Shown here piece by piece: positions 1-10,526 of a DNA stretch of 38,611 nt (within the stretch, counting starts at the first letter, position 1; every line of letters starts with the position of its first letter). Origin of the DNA: Bacteroidaceae bacterium (GTDB taxonomy: Bacteria; Bacteroidota; Bacteroidia; Bacteroidales; Bacteroidaceae); NCBI GenBank assembly GCA_017628845.1, contig JAGBYI010000025.1:1-38611 (forward strand), read 5' to 3'. A program made the position numbers and the translations under genes. The notes below the pieces were generated by a model. It was given only the letters and a program-made list of their open reading frames with translations. It did no database searches and was not told the DNA's origin.

Positions 1-2
1 AT

Positions 3-50
3 CTGAGCGAAAGTGTCAACAACAACAGCATGGAATCAAGGATACCGTAA
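3..50 (+). CDS. Possible C-terminal tail of a truncated upstream gene
   Basis: The first bases can be read as the end of a gene that starts before the window. One frame gives LSESVNNNSMESRIP and stops at 48-50; its codons (CTG, AGC, GTC, AAC) match the usage of the genes that follow. A second frame stays open to a TAA at 80-82 but uses rarer codons. Neither piece is long enough to name a family, and both could be chance. Confidence 0.3.
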   Translation: MSESVNNNSMESRIP

Positions 51-134
51 ACATCAACAGTATGGATAGAGAAAAGGTGTAAATCTTTTCAGCTAATGAA
101 GCAAAAAAACGTCTACTGAAATCAGGAAAAGACA

Positions 135-282
135 GTCCTCCTGAGGACCTGGACGAGACGTCCCGACGTCAAAGGCTTGTCCTCCCGAGGACCGAGGCGA
201 GAGTTCCCGGTTCTTTCGGGTCGGTCCTCCCGAGGACCAAAACAAGGCTTTAATAGGCCAACACAAGGCCTCTTGAGGACTT
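135..282. repeat. Cluster of 6-2-6 palindromes; dispersed repeat, left copy
   Basis: Five short palindromes with a two-base centre follow each other: GTCCTC-CT-GAGGAC (135-148), GACGTC-CC-GACGTC (157-170), GTCCTC-CC-GAGGAC (179-192), GGTCCTC-CC-GAGGACC (223-238) and AAGGCCTC-TT-GAGGACTT (265-282, one mismatch). Bases 181-218 recur with one mismatch at 38232-38269. The stretch lies between a gene end and the cdd promoter and has no convincing ORF. It is probably a dispersed intergenic palindromic repeat of this genome; the wider copy number cannot be seen here. Confidence 0.75.
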
Positions 283-400
283 GCCCTCTCTCGCTGTTTT
301 ATTTTGCTTCTACTGCTTACATTTGGGGTATTCCACAATGACTCATTCGTACGATAAGCGTATGAGGTTAGGCATTCTTGTTCGGAAATAGCAGAATAAA

Positions 401-432
401 TTTGCTTATTCTCCCAGTTATTCGTACCTTTG
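401..432 (+). promoter_or_regulatory. Bacteroidetes-type promoter of cdd
   Basis: TTTG at 401-404 and TACCTTTG at 425-432 are 20 bp apart, which fits the -33/-7 consensus used by the main sigma factor of Bacteroidetes. The cdd ATG follows 22 bp after the -7 box, so the leader is short. Confidence 0.8.
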
Positions 433-454
433 CATAGCAAAACCATATCATGCC

Positions 455-937
455 ATGAAGCAATACGAGATTCGTACACATGTGAATGTGCTGGGAATGG
501 AAGAATTGAGCGCACAGGAGCGCGAACTGGTGGAGGCGGCCAAGAAGGCAACGGAAACCAGTTATTCTCCCTACAGCCATTTTCAAGTGGGCGCTGCCTT
601 GCGCTTATACAGTGGAGAGATAATCACGGGTAGCAATCAGGAGAATGCAGCATACCCCGTGGGCAGTTGCGCAGAACGTACTGCACTGTTCTGGTGCGGA
701 GCCAACAGGCCTGGAGAAAACATAACCTCCATAGCCATAGCGGCACAGACAGGCGGACGCTTCACAAAAGACCCTATAGCACCATGCGGAATGTGCCGCC
801 AGGCACTGCTGGAGGTGGAACACAAGCAAGGTGCGCCCATCAGGGTGCTGCTATATGGCGAAGAAGGCACGCACTGCATAGAAAGCGTGGAGGCACTGAT
901 GCCCTTGACCTTCAACGCGGAAAGCATGGACATATAG
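455..937 (+). CDS. cdd: Cytidine deaminase
   Basis: This 160-residue protein is a zinc-dependent cytidine deaminase, which converts cytidine and deoxycytidine to uridine forms in pyrimidine salvage in the cytoplasm. The NQEN substrate-binding segment is at residues 61-64, the zinc/catalytic C-A-E motif at 72-74 (Cys72, Glu74), and the second zinc motif P-C-G-M-C at 110-114. Three cysteine ligands and about 160 residues are typical of the small tetrameric class. The ATG at 455 is preceded by a good promoter; an upstream out-of-phase ATG near 450 is ignored. The next gene begins 52 bp downstream, and no terminator is seen between them. Confidence 0.95.
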   Translation: MKQYEIRTHVNVLGMEELSAQERELVEAAKKATETSYSPYSHFQVGAALRLYSGEIITGSNQENAAYPVGSCAERTALFWCGANRPGENITSIAIAAQTGGRFTKDPIAPCGMCRQALLEVEHKQGAPIRVLLYGEEGTHCIESVEALMPLTFNAESMDI

Positions 938-974
938 CCATGTTTTTAAGGTAAAATTGTTTAAGGATAACTGA

Positions 975-2606
<1,632 letters not shown>

Positions 2607-2657
2607 AACTGACAGAACTACACATTATATATAATATAAGAGTGCCTAAATGACATG

Positions 2658-2690
2658 AAACGTGCCAAAACCGACAATGGCACGTTTTGT
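2658..2690 (+). terminator. Intrinsic terminator after the ABC-F gene
   Basis: AAACGTGCC (2658-2666) pairs with GGCACGTTT (2679-2687) over a 12-base loop and is followed by TTGT. It lies inside the longest possible grpE reading frame (ATG at 2655), which argues that grpE really starts at the later ATG at 2730. Confidence 0.7.
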
Positions 2691-2729
2691 GCGATAAATG
2701 AGGCAGAAACAAAACAAAGAAAAGACAGC

Positions 2730-3329
2730 ATGGCAACAGAAGAGAAAATCAATAGCGAAGAGCAGTTGCAGGAGGAAAACATAACCGCCCAGACAGAGGA
2801 GACACAGCAGGCTTCAGAACAGCAGGATGCCGCCAAGAACAGCGCAGAGGATGCCGCCGGGACACCCGAGGTGGAAATTGACCCTCTGGAGGCTGCTCAG
2901 GCAGAGATAGCCGAACTGAAGAAGCAGATTCTGTACAAGGTGGCAGAGTTCGACAACTACCGCAAGCGCGTAATCAAGGAAAAGGCCGACCTGATACTGA
3001 ACGGCGGCGAAAAGGTGATTACCGCCATACTGCCCGTCGTAGACGATATGGAGCGTGCCCTGGAGCAGATGCGCAAGGCCGAGGACGTACAGGCCGTTGT
3101 GGAGGGTGTGGAACTTATCCAGAAGAAGTTCATTGGCATACTGGAAAAGCAGGGCGTAAAGCCCATCGAGACCAAGGACGCCGACTTCGACGTGGAGGTT
3201 CACGAGGCCATTGCACAGTTCCCCGCTCCATCCGACGAACTGAAAAACAAGGTGGTGGACTGCACCCTGAAGGGCTACAAGCTGAACGAGAAGGTCATCC
3301 GCCACGCACAGGTTGTCGTGGGCATCTGA
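2730..3329 (+). CDS. grpE: GrpE nucleotide-exchange factor
   Basis: This 199-residue protein is the nucleotide-exchange factor of the DnaK chaperone cycle, acting as a cytoplasmic dimer. The first about 55 residues are acidic, Gln/Glu-rich and low in complexity, as usual. A long helix follows with the conserved region KVAEFDNYRKRVIKEK, and the C-terminal beta domain carries the family pattern ending in LIRHAQVVV-like residues (KVIRHAQVVVGI). The ATG at 2730 was chosen because the upstream 25-codon extension overlaps a terminator hairpin. dnaJ follows 56 bp downstream on the same strand. No CIRCE element is seen upstream. Confidence 0.93.
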   Translation: MATEEKINSEEQLQEENITAQTEETQQASEQQDAAKNSAEDAAGTPEVEIDPLEAAQAEIAELKKQILYKVAEFDNYRKRVIKEKADLILNGGEKVITAILPVVDDMERALEQMRKAEDVQAVVEGVELIQKKFIGILEKQGVKPIETKDADFDVEVHEAIAQFPAPSDELKNKVVDCTLKGYKLNEKVIRHAQVVVGI

Positions 3330-3385
3330 TTACAAGGCAGAAAGGCATATTTGGATTACATACCACTCCATAACCAATAAAGAAC

Positions 3386-4561
3386 ATGGCAGAAAAGAGA
3401 GACTACTACGAGGTGCTTGGCGTACAGAAAGGCGCTTCGGAAGACGAGATAAAGAAGGCCTACAAGAAAATGGCCATCAAATACCACCCCGACCGCAATC
3501 CGGGCGACAAGGAAGCCGAGGAGAAGTTCAAAGAGGCTGCCGAGGCCTACGACGTTCTCCGCGACCCCGACAAGCGTGCACGCTACGACCAGTTCGGCCA
3601 TGCCGGCATGGGTGGTGCAGGCGGTTTCGGAGGCCAGGGCTTTGACATGAACGACATCTTCTCCATGTTTGGCGACATCTTCGGTGGCCACATGGGTGGT
3701 GGCGGAGGCTTTGGCGGCTTTGGCGGTTTCGGCGGCTTTGGCGGCGGAGGCAGCCGTGGTGCACAGAAGCATCAGGGCAGCGACCTTCGCCTGAAGGTAA
3801 AACTCACGCTGGAAGAAGTGGCAAAGGGTGCCACCAAGAAGTTCAAGGTAAAGAAGGACGTAACCTGCACGCATTGCCATGGTTCGGGTTCCCAGGACGG
3901 CAAGACCGAGTCCTGCGGCACATGCCACGGCACCGGCTACGTTACGCGCCAGGTGAACACCATGTTCGGACGCATGCAGCAGCAGAGCGTGTGCTCTACC
4001 TGCGGTGGCCAGGGCACGGTAATCAAGAACAAGTGTTCGCACTGCTCGGGCACTGGTGTAACAAGCGGCGAAGAGGTCGTTGAGGTACAGATACCCGCTG
4101 GTGTTCAGGACGGCATGATACTGACCGTCCAGGGCAAGGGCAATGCTGGCCGCAACAATGGCTATGCCGGCGACATACAGGTATATGTGGAGGTTGAGCC
4201 CCATGCCGAACTGAGCCGCCGCGACAACGACCTTGTCTACAATCTGCTCCTTGACCTGCCCACGGCAGTACTGGGCGGACCCGTGGAGATACCTACCATA
4301 GACGGCCGTGTGAAGATAAAGATAGAGCCCGGCACACAGCCCGGCAAGACCGTGCGCCTGCGTGGCAAGGGTCTGCCTGCTTTGCAGGGATATGGCTATG
4401 GTTATGGCGACCTGATAGTGAACATCTCCATCTACATCCCCGAGACACTGACCAAGGAGGAGCACTCCGCCTTCGAGAAGATGAAGGAGAGCGATAGTTT
4501 CAAACCCTCGCAGACAACCAAGAACTCCTTCTTCCAGAAGTTCAAGAACCTGTTCAGTTAA
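3386..4561 (+). CDS. dnaJ: Chaperone protein DnaJ
   Basis: This 391-residue type I J-protein stimulates the ATPase of DnaK and binds unfolded clients. The J domain is at residues 1-70 with HPD at 34-36. A Gly/Phe-rich region at about 74-124 includes a run of four FGG units coded by a near-tandem DNA repeat around 3708-3747. Four zinc-finger motifs of the C-x-x-C-x-G-x-G type lie at 161-168, 177-184, 203-210 and 217-224, followed by the two C-terminal client-binding beta domains. All key residues are present and the length is normal. It is co-oriented with grpE and probably cotranscribed. dnaK is not in the window. Confidence 0.96.
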   Translation: MAEKRDYYEVLGVQKGASEDEIKKAYKKMAIKYHPDRNPGDKEAEEKFKEAAEAYDVLRDPDKRARYDQFGHAGMGGAGGFGGQGFDMNDIFSMFGDIFGGHMGGGGGFGGFGGFGGFGGGGSRGAQKHQGSDLRLKVKLTLEEVAKGATKKFKVKKDVTCTHCHGSGSQDGKTESCGTCHGTGYVTRQVNTMFGRMQQQSVCSTCGGQGTVIKNKCSHCSGTGVTSGEEVVEVQIPAGVQDGMILTVQGKGNAGRNNGYAGDIQVYVEVEPHAELSRRDNDLVYNLLLDLPTAVLGGPVEIPTIDGRVKIKIEPGTQPGKTVRLRGKGLPALQGYGYGYGDLIVNISIYIPETLTKEEHSAFEKMKESDSFKPSQTTKNSFFQKFKNLFS

Positions 4562-4597
4562 GCACTGGTAAAGCACTATTTTACAGAAACTTTGACT

Positions 4598-5827
4598 ATG
4601 ACATATAGCGAAGCAACAGAATACCTGTTCACCTCAGCCCCGTTGTTCCAAAACATCGGGGCTGGTGCATACAAGGAGGGACTGAGCAACACAGAGGCCC
4701 TGGATGCACACCACGGACACCCTCACAGAAAGTACCTGACCATACACGTTGCCGGAACCAACGGCAAGGGCAGCACCAGCCACACGCTGGCAGCCATTCT
4801 GCAAAGTGCCGGCTACAGGGTGGGCCTGTACACCAGCCCGCATCTTGTGGACTTCCGCGAGCGCATCCGTGTGAACGGCGAGATGATACCCGAGGAAAGG
4901 GTTGTGCGCTTTGTGGAAGAGGAGCGCGGGTTCTTCGAACCCCTCCACCCCTCGTTCTTTGAACTGGCCACGGCACTTGCCTTCAAGTACTTTGAGGAGG
5001 CCGGCGTGGACATTGCCGTCATAGAGACCGGACTAGGCGGACGCCTGGATTGCACCAACATCATACGTCCCATCCTGAGCATCATCACCAACATCAGTTT
5101 CGACCACGTGCAGTTCCTGGGCAACACGCTTCCTGCCATTGCCAGGGAAAAGGCAGGCATCATCAAGCCTGGCATCCCTGTGGTCGTGGGCGAAACGGGT
5201 GGCAATGCCGAAGTCAGGGAAGTGTTTGCCACAAAGGCACTGGAGACCCGCTCCCCCATCTGCTTTGCCGACGAGGCGGAGCATCCACACAGAGAGACCC
5301 AACTGAAGGGCTTCTGCCAAGAGAAGAACACCAGCACCATACTCAGCGCCCTGGAATTCCTGAAGGAAAGGCTTGACCTGAGCGACTCTGCCATTGACCG
5401 CGGCTTCATGAACGTGTGTGAACTCACTGGGCTGATGGGCCGATGGCAGATACTGAAGAGCAAGCCGCTGACGGTGTGCGACACTGGACACAACGTAGGC
5501 GGCTGGGAGTATCTGAGCAAGCAGTTGGAAGAGACGCCCGGCAAATTGCATATCGTCATCGGCATGGTTGGCGACAAGGACGTGCGGAAGGTCGTGTCCA
5601 TGCTGCCCAAGAGAGCCAGATACTACTTCACCCAGGCCAGCGTGGCACGCGCCATGCCCGTCGGAGATTTTGCTGAAATAGCACGGGAGTTTGGCCTCGA
5701 TGGCAAGAGTTATGACAACGTAATGCAGGCCTACAGCGAGGCAAGCAGGAATGCCACGGCCGAGGACAGCATTTTCATCGGCGGCAGCACCTTTGTGGTG
5801 GCAGACCTGCTGGCAAACACGCTCTGA
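4598..5827 (+). CDS. folC: Bifunctional folylpolyglutamate synthase/dihydrofolate synthase
   Basis: This 409-residue member of the Mur-ligase-like FolC family adds glutamate to dihydropteroate and to reduced folates using ATP, in the cytoplasm. The P-loop VAGTNGKGS lies near residues 51-59. ETGLGGRLDCTN (the family's GxGGRxDxTN segment), ISFDH, and the C-terminal domain with DTGHN and GMVGDKD follow in the expected order. The ATG at 4598 is preferred over an in-frame TTG at 4592. It starts 36 bp after dnaJ and may be read through from it. Single-copy FolC is usually bifunctional in Bacteroidetes; that part is inference. Confidence 0.92.
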   Translation: MTYSEATEYLFTSAPLFQNIGAGAYKEGLSNTEALDAHHGHPHRKYLTIHVAGTNGKGSTSHTLAAILQSAGYRVGLYTSPHLVDFRERIRVNGEMIPEERVVRFVEEERGFFEPLHPSFFELATALAFKYFEEAGVDIAVIETGLGGRLDCTNIIRPILSIITNISFDHVQFLGNTLPAIAREKAGIIKPGIPVVVGETGGNAEVREVFATKALETRSPICFADEAEHPHRETQLKGFCQEKNTSTILSALEFLKERLDLSDSAIDRGFMNVCELTGLMGRWQILKSKPLTVCDTGHNVGGWEYLSKQLEETPGKLHIVIGMVGDKDVRKVVSMLPKRARYYFTQASVARAMPVGDFAEIAREFGLDGKSYDNVMQAYSEASRNATAEDSIFIGGSTFVVADLLANTL

Positions 5828-5882
5828 GGGCACGGTTTGGCCACATAGGCAGGCTTTCGCCAACTTTTTCCATTGCCAAGTA

Positions 5883-5913
5883 TTGGTGGAATTAGGATTA
5901 TTTTGTATATTTG
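5883..5913 (+). promoter_or_regulatory. Promoter of the galactose operon
   Basis: TTGG at 5883-5886 and TATATTTG at 5906-5913 match the Bacteroidetes -33/-7 pair. The galM ATG lies 33 bp after the -7 box. No obvious operator was recognised around it. Confidence 0.75.
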
Positions 5914-5946
5914 CAACGAAAGACTACACTTTAAACACTAATTCCC

Positions 5947-7026
5947 ATGGAAAAGAAGTTGATTTCCGGCTTGAAGCGCGAAGACTTTCAGGCCGTGGTA
6001 CAGGGCAAGGAGACAGACCTGTACACTCTGACCAATGCTCAGGGCATGGAAGTAAGCATAACCAATTACGGCGGTTCGCTGGTATCCATCATGGTCCCCG
6101 ACCGTGACGGCAACATGGCCAACGTTATCCAGGGCCATGACTGCATCCAGGATTGCCTGAGCAGCCCCGAACCCTTCCTCTCTACCCTTGTGGGCAGATA
6201 TGGCAACCGCATCTGCCGTGGCAAGTTCACCATGAACGGCAAGGAGTACAGCCTGACCATCAACAACGGTCCCAACCACCTTCATGGCGGTCCCACCGGA
6301 TGCCATGCACGTGTATGGGATGCCGAGCAGATTAACGAGCAGGAACTGGTTCTGCGCTACACCTTTGCATACTACGAGGAGGGCTTCCCCGGCGAGGTTA
6401 GCATGACCGTGAAGTACTCGCTGACCAATGACAATGAACTGGTCATCGACTATCGCGGCACTACCAACAAGAAGACCGTAGTTAACATGACCAGCCACGG
6501 CTTCTTCTCTCTCACTGGTATTGGCACTCCCACCCCCACACAGTTGGATACCATCCTGACCATCAATGCCGACTTCTACGTTCCCATCGACGAGAACAGC
6601 ATCCCCACGGGCGAAATCCGCAAGGTAGAGGGCACTCCCTTTGACTTCCGCACTCCCAAGCCCGTTGGCCGCGACATCGCCGCCGATGACGAGCAGATAA
6701 AGAACGGCACTGGCTATGACCACTGCTACGTGCTGAACAAGCGCGAACCCGGCGAACTCACCCTGGCTGCCTCTATGGTAGAACCCTCTACAGGCCGTAC
6801 CATGGAGTGCTGGACCACAGAACCCGGCGTACAGTTCTATAGCGACAACTGGGCAGACGGCTACAAGGGCCAGCATGGCGCCACCTTCGGCAAGCACTCT
6901 GGCCTCTGCTTTGAGGCACAGCACTTCCCCGACTCTCCCAACCGTGCACACTTCCCCAGCACTCAGTTGAAGCCTGGCGAGGTTTATGTGCAGAAGACCG
7001 TCTACAAGTTCGGTACCGACAAGTAA
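5947..7026 (+). CDS. galM: Aldose 1-epimerase (galactose mutarotase)
   Basis: This 359-residue galactose mutarotase interconverts the alpha and beta anomers of galactose so that galactokinase receives the alpha form. The substrate motif NHLHGG is at 110-115, the proton-donor histidine in MTSHGFFSL (His184), the sugar-binding Asp in GYDHCYVLN (Asp258), and the catalytic base in CFEAQHFPDSPN (Glu323). It has no signal peptide, so it acts in the cytoplasm. It is the first gene of galM-MFS-galK, all on one strand, behind a clear promoter. Confidence 0.94.
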   Translation: MEKKLISGLKREDFQAVVQGKETDLYTLTNAQGMEVSITNYGGSLVSIMVPDRDGNMANVIQGHDCIQDCLSSPEPFLSTLVGRYGNRICRGKFTMNGKEYSLTINNGPNHLHGGPTGCHARVWDAEQINEQELVLRYTFAYYEEGFPGEVSMTVKYSLTNDNELVIDYRGTTNKKTVVNMTSHGFFSLTGIGTPTPTQLDTILTINADFYVPIDENSIPTGEIRKVEGTPFDFRTPKPVGRDIAADDEQIKNGTGYDHCYVLNKREPGELTLAASMVEPSTGRTMECWTTEPGVQFYSDNWADGYKGQHGATFGKHSGLCFEAQHFPDSPNRAHFPSTQLKPGEVYVQKTVYKFGTDK

Positions 7027-7039
7027 GGAATACACACCA

Positions 7040-7075
7040 AGGCCGCTCTTTCCCCACCACGGGAAGGGGTGGCCT
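7040..7075 (+). other. Intercistronic hairpin between galM and the permease gene
   Basis: AGGCC (7040-7044) pairs with GGCCT (7071-7075), and inside it TTCCC (about 7049-7053) with GGGAA. There is no T-run directly after it. It may be an mRNA-stabilising or partly terminating stem within the gal operon; the function is a guess. Confidence 0.4.
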
Positions 7076-7129
7076 ACACTGATTATATTCATTTATTTAT
7101 TAATAACTTAAACAAATCAAATTAAACTA

Positions 7130-8404
7130 ATGGCTCAAAAAACAAAACAATGGGGCGCTATTATCGTGATGATTGCGCTCTTCGCTATGATTGCCTTTGT
7201 GACAAACCTGTGTACACCCATGGCAACCATCATCAAGAACCAGGGTGAGATTTCTAACGTTCTTGCACAGATTGGCAACTTAGGTAACTTCTTTGCCTAT
7301 CTCTTCATGGGTATTCCTGCTGGTATGCTGATTGCCAAGTTCGGTTACAAGAAGACTGCTCTCATCGGTCTGGTTGTAGGTAGTACAGGTATCCTTATCC
7401 AGTGGTTGAGCGGTCAGTTCGACCCCCAGGAGAACCTTGGCCTTGTATTCACCATCTATCTTATCGGTGCTTTCATCGCCGGTCTCTGCATGGCTATCCT
7501 GAACTGCGTGGTTAACCCCATGCTGAACCTGCTGGGCGGTGGCGGCAACTCTGGTAACCAACTCATCCAGATTGGCGGTGTATTCAACTCTTCTGCTGCT
7601 GTGGCATGCTACATCCTGATGGGTGCTCTGATTGCCGACGCATCAAAGGCTAAGATTGCCGACGCTACTCCCGCTCTTTTCATTGCTCTGGCTATCTTCG
7701 TGATTGCATTCATCGTTATCCTCTTCACCAAGATTGAAGAACCCGAGCAGGCACCTGTTCGTGTTGACCTTATCAAGGGTGCTATGAGCCACAGCCACTT
7801 CGCTCTCGGTGCATTGGCTATCTTCCTATATATGGGTATTGAGGTAGGTGTGCCCAACGCTGTTCAGCAGATGCTGACTTCAGCCCCTTACTCAATCCCC
7901 GCAGGTACCGTTGGCATGATTGTTGCTGTTTACTGGGCAATGATGCTCGTAGGCCGTCTGGTAGGTGCTTCTATCGGCGCTAAAGTAAGTGCACGCGCAA
8001 TGATTACCACCGTATCTATCGCCACTCTGGCACTGGTAATCTTCGGTATGTATGCTCCATCTGACGTGCTTGTTAACTTCCCTGGTGTTGACTGGGGCAA
8101 ACTGCAGCTCATCTGGCAGCCAGTCCCCCTGGGTATCTTCTCATTCCTGCTGGTTGGTTTGTGCACCTCTGTAATGTGGGGCGCTATCTTCAACATGGCT
8201 GTTGAGGGTCTTGGCAAGTACACCGCTATCGCTTCTGGTATTTTCATGACCATGGTATTTGGTTGCGCCGTAATGATGTGGATTCAGGCATGGGTTGCAG
8301 ACTTGACCGACTACATGACCAGCTTCTGGGTAGTTGCATTCTGCGCCGCTTACCTGTTGTTCTACGCCCTGGTTGGCAGCCGCGTGACAAAGCGTTCTGA
8401 GTAA
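7130..8404 (+). CDS. MFS sugar permease (galactose/glucose type)
   Basis: This 424-residue inner-membrane protein of the major facilitator superfamily has about twelve hydrophobic segments. The loop motif GMLIAKFGYKKTALIGL after TM2 and its counterpart GRLVGASIGAKVS in the second half are typical of the family. It resembles the FucP/GluP-type sugar:proton symporters of Bacteroidetes. Its place between galM and galK implies galactose (possibly also glucose) as substrate; this is inferred from context, not from residues. An A/T-rich leader without a Shine-Dalgarno sequence precedes the ATG. It uses T-ending codons such as GCT and GGT more than its neighbours, which may reflect high expression. 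Confidence 0.88.
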   Translation: MAQKTKQWGAIIVMIALFAMIAFVTNLCTPMATIIKNQGEISNVLAQIGNLGNFFAYLFMGIPAGMLIAKFGYKKTALIGLVVGSTGILIQWLSGQFDPQENLGLVFTIYLIGAFIAGLCMAILNCVVNPMLNLLGGGGNSGNQLIQIGGVFNSSAAVACYILMGALIADASKAKIADATPALFIALAIFVIAFIVILFTKIEEPEQAPVRVDLIKGAMSHSHFALGALAIFLYMGIEVGVPNAVQQMLTSAPYSIPAGTVGMIVAVYWAMMLVGRLVGASIGAKVSARAMITTVSIATLALVIFGMYAPSDVLVNFPGVDWGKLQLIWQPVPLGIFSFLLVGLCTSVMWGAIFNMAVEGLGKYTAIASGIFMTMVFGCAVMMWIQAWVADLTDYMTSFWVVAFCAAYLLFYALVGSRVTKRSE

Positions 8405-8483
8405 TAATATAATGTATGGCAGGCAACATCAAAAGTTGCTTGCCAACTACATAAAATCAAACTTTATAAAACCTAAATAAACT

Positions 8484-9644
8484 ATGAGACTTACAATTGA
8501 CGACGTAAGAAGTCGCTTCATCAAGCACTTCGATGGTACTACAGGCAGTGTCTACGCTTCTCCCGGCCGTATCAACCTGATTGGCGAGCACACTGACTAC
8601 AACAACGGTTTCGTATTCCCCGGTGCAGTACAGCAGGGCATGATTGCCGAGATCAAGCCCAACGGCACTCGCAACGTCAATGCATATTCTATCGACCTGA
8701 AGGACAAGGTTACCTTCTCTCTGGACGATCCCGAAGGCCCCAAGGCTACCTGGGCTCGCTACATCTACGGTGTTTGCCGCGAGATGATGGCTCTGGGCGT
8801 TCCCGTTGAGGGTTTCAACACCGCTTTCGCTGGTGATGTGCCCCTGGGTGCCGGCATGAGTTCTTCTGCTGCCCTGGAGAGCACTTTCGCTTTCGCTTGC
8901 AACGACCTGTGGGGCGACAACAAGATCGAGAAGATGGAGTTGGCACGCGTGGGTCAGCGCACCGAGCACAAGTACATCGGCTGCAACTGCGGTATCATGG
9001 ACCAGTTTGCCAGCGTACACGGCAAGGCAGGCAGCCTGATGCGCCTGGACTGCCGCAGCGGCGAGTATGCATACTTCCCCTGGAACCCCGAGGGCTACAA
9101 GCTGGTTCTGGTAAACAGCTGCGTTAAGCACGAGTTGGCAGGCAGCCCCTACAACGAGCGCCGTCTCTCTTGCGAGCGCGTTGCCGCCGTTATCAACAAG
9201 CACCACCCCGAGGTTGAGACCCTGCGCGATGCCAACATGGCTCTGCTGGACGAGGTTAAGGCTGAGGTTAGCGAAGAGGACTACAAGCGTGCACGCTACG
9301 TCATCGGCGAGGTAGACCGCGTACTGGCAGTCTGCGACGCTCTGGAGCGCGGCGACTACGAGACCGTAGGTCAGAAGATGTACGAGACCCACTATGGCCT
9401 GAGCCAGGAGTACGAGGTATCCTGCGAGGAGTTGGACTTCCTGAACGACATTGCCAAGGAGGCAGGCGTTACCGGCAGCCGCATCATGGGTGGCGGTTTC
9501 GGTGGCTGCACCATCAACCTGGTTGCCGACGAGCTGTACGACAACTTCGTGAAGGTTGTTAAGGAGAAGTTCGCCGCCAAGTACGGCAAGGCTCCCATCG
9601 TTATCGACGTTGTCATCGGCGACGGCTCTCGCAAGCTCTGCTAA
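8484..9644 (+). CDS. galK: Galactokinase
   Basis: This 386-residue GHMP-family kinase phosphorylates alpha-D-galactose to galactose 1-phosphate with ATP, the first committed step of the Leloir pathway. The galactokinase signature GRINLIGEHTDYNNG lies near residues 28-42. The GHMP phosphate-binding loop PLGAGMSSSAALES is near 120, the catalytic-Asp segment CGIMDQFAS near 172, and motif 3 MGGGFGGCTINL near 334. It ends the galM-permease-galK operon and is followed by a strong terminator. galT and galE are not in the window, so the rest of the pathway must be elsewhere. Confidence 0.96.
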   Translation: MRLTIDDVRSRFIKHFDGTTGSVYASPGRINLIGEHTDYNNGFVFPGAVQQGMIAEIKPNGTRNVNAYSIDLKDKVTFSLDDPEGPKATWARYIYGVCREMMALGVPVEGFNTAFAGDVPLGAGMSSSAALESTFAFACNDLWGDNKIEKMELARVGQRTEHKYIGCNCGIMDQFASVHGKAGSLMRLDCRSGEYAYFPWNPEGYKLVLVNSCVKHELAGSPYNERRLSCERVAAVINKHHPEVETLRDANMALLDEVKAEVSEEDYKRARYVIGEVDRVLAVCDALERGDYETVGQKMYETHYGLSQEYEVSCEELDFLNDIAKEAGVTGSRIMGGGFGGCTINLVADELYDNFVKVVKEKFAAKYGKAPIVIDVVIGDGSRKLC

Positions 9645-9679
9645 GCCCGTCCGCTATTACAGACACACATAACACACAG

Positions 9680-9724
9680 CATCCCTGCCCCCCTATCGAG
9701 GAGCAGGGATGTTTCTTATTTTTT
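9680..9724 (+). terminator. Intrinsic terminator of the gal operon
   Basis: CATCCCTGC (9680-9688) pairs with GCAGGGATG (9703-9711), followed by TTTCTTATTTTTT. This is a classic rho-independent terminator 35 bp after galK. Confidence 0.9.
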
Positions 9725-9807
9725 ACTATTAAAGCGAACGAGTTCACCAGAGAATTGCCTTATTGTCAATCTATGCTCCATTAGGGGCGCAGATACTAAA
9801 GCAGATA

Positions 9808-10284
9808 CTACCACCAAAGTTCCACCACCAGCATACACACAACAGCAATGCCATAAAAGAATTTTAGTCCTGTGGTGAGAATAAAAGCAAGGAAAGAGTA
9901 CAAGGCAATATTCAAGGCCTTACGAATGGGTGTCTTGGCAATAAGTTCGCCAAGCAAAGCCCCGACGAAGGGACCGACTATCATTCCCACAGGTCCACAG
10001 AACATTCCCACGAGCAGACCTGCCGTAGCACCTCGCATAGCATGCTTGGAACCTCCACCTATTTTAGTCAGCCAGACGGGAGCAAGATAATCAACAATGG
10101 TTAGCACCAACATCAGTACGCCCATCACCCATAGTGTTGTAGACGAGACACTATCCTTGTCATACAAATACAGCATCCACAATGCGACATAACTGACCGG
10201 AGGACCCGGCAACATGGGCAACAAGGCTCCTATCAACCCGACCAGAGCACTGACTATAGCCAAAGTGAACCACAAGTATTCCAT
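9808..10284 (-). CDS. DUF456 family membrane protein
   Basis: This 158-residue protein has four to five hydrophobic segments and the DUF456 pattern. An N-terminal segment with GLIGALLPMLPGPP is followed by DYLAPVWLTKIGGGSKHAMRGA and the glycine-rich GMFCGPVGMIVGPFVGALLGEL. The family has no established function. The frame is open a further 29 codons upstream, but the ATG at 10284 starts directly before the first membrane helix, and a matching promoter lies at 10376-10406. It is transcribed divergently from padR. Confidence 0.85.
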   Translation of the reverse strand: MEYLWFTLAIVSALVGLIGALLPMLPGPPVSYVALWMLYLYDKDSVSSTTLWVMGVLMLVLTIVDYLAPVWLTKIGGGSKHAMRGATAGLLVGMFCGPVGMIVGPFVGALLGELIAKTPIRKALNIALYSFLAFILTTGLKFFYGIAVVCMLVVELWW

Positions 10285-10375
10285 AATCTCTGTGTATACT
10301 TTATATATAAAACAATATGGCATGTGCTGGAAAAGAACACTAACTTCTTGGCACTCATGCCCAATCTTCATAATG

Positions 10376-10406
10376 CAAAGATAAGGGTTTCTGTTTTCAT
10401 GGACAA
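10376..10406 (-). promoter_or_regulatory. Promoter of the DUF456 gene
   Basis: Read on the minus strand, TTG (10406-10404) and TATCTTTG (10383-10376) are 20 bp apart. The implied leader is about 85 nt, up to the ATG at 10284. This supports the shorter DUF456 start only weakly, since the longer start at 10371 would leave almost no leader. Confidence 0.65.
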
Positions 10407-10447
10407 GGAAACATGTGTTAAATATATGTTAATTATAGTACCTTGTA

Positions 10448-10478
10448 TTGCATAGTACCAATATTATGCATACCTTTG
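10448..10478 (+). promoter_or_regulatory. Promoter of padR-pspC
   Basis: TTG near 10448-10450 and TACCTTTG at 10471-10478 are about 20 bp apart. The padR ATG is 49 bp downstream. Confidence 0.75.
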
Positions 10479-10526
10479 CATCGAGAAAAGAAATTAACCG
10501 ACGTTTATACCTAAAACAAAGAACGT

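Noticed and set aside
93-551. Open frame across the palindromic repeat on the minus strand
   Set aside because: The product is low in complexity, crosses the cdd promoter and start, and matches no family; the repeat structure explains it better.
2655-2729. 25-residue N-terminal extension of GrpE
   Set aside because: It spans the terminator of the upstream gene and has no GrpE character; the ATG at 2730 starts the typical acidic N terminus.
3708-3747. Tandem TTTGGCGGC-like repeat
   Set aside because: It encodes the normal Gly/Phe-rich segment of DnaJ and needs no other explanation.
3356-4576. 406-codon open frame opposite dnaJ
   Set aside because: It is a mirror of a well-conserved DnaJ; its Ala/Leu-rich, repetitive product is an artefact.
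10021-10371. Longer start (10371) for the DUF456 gene
   Set aside because: The extra 29 residues are not hydrophobic in the DUF456 pattern, and the start would lie almost on top of the promoter at 10376-10406.
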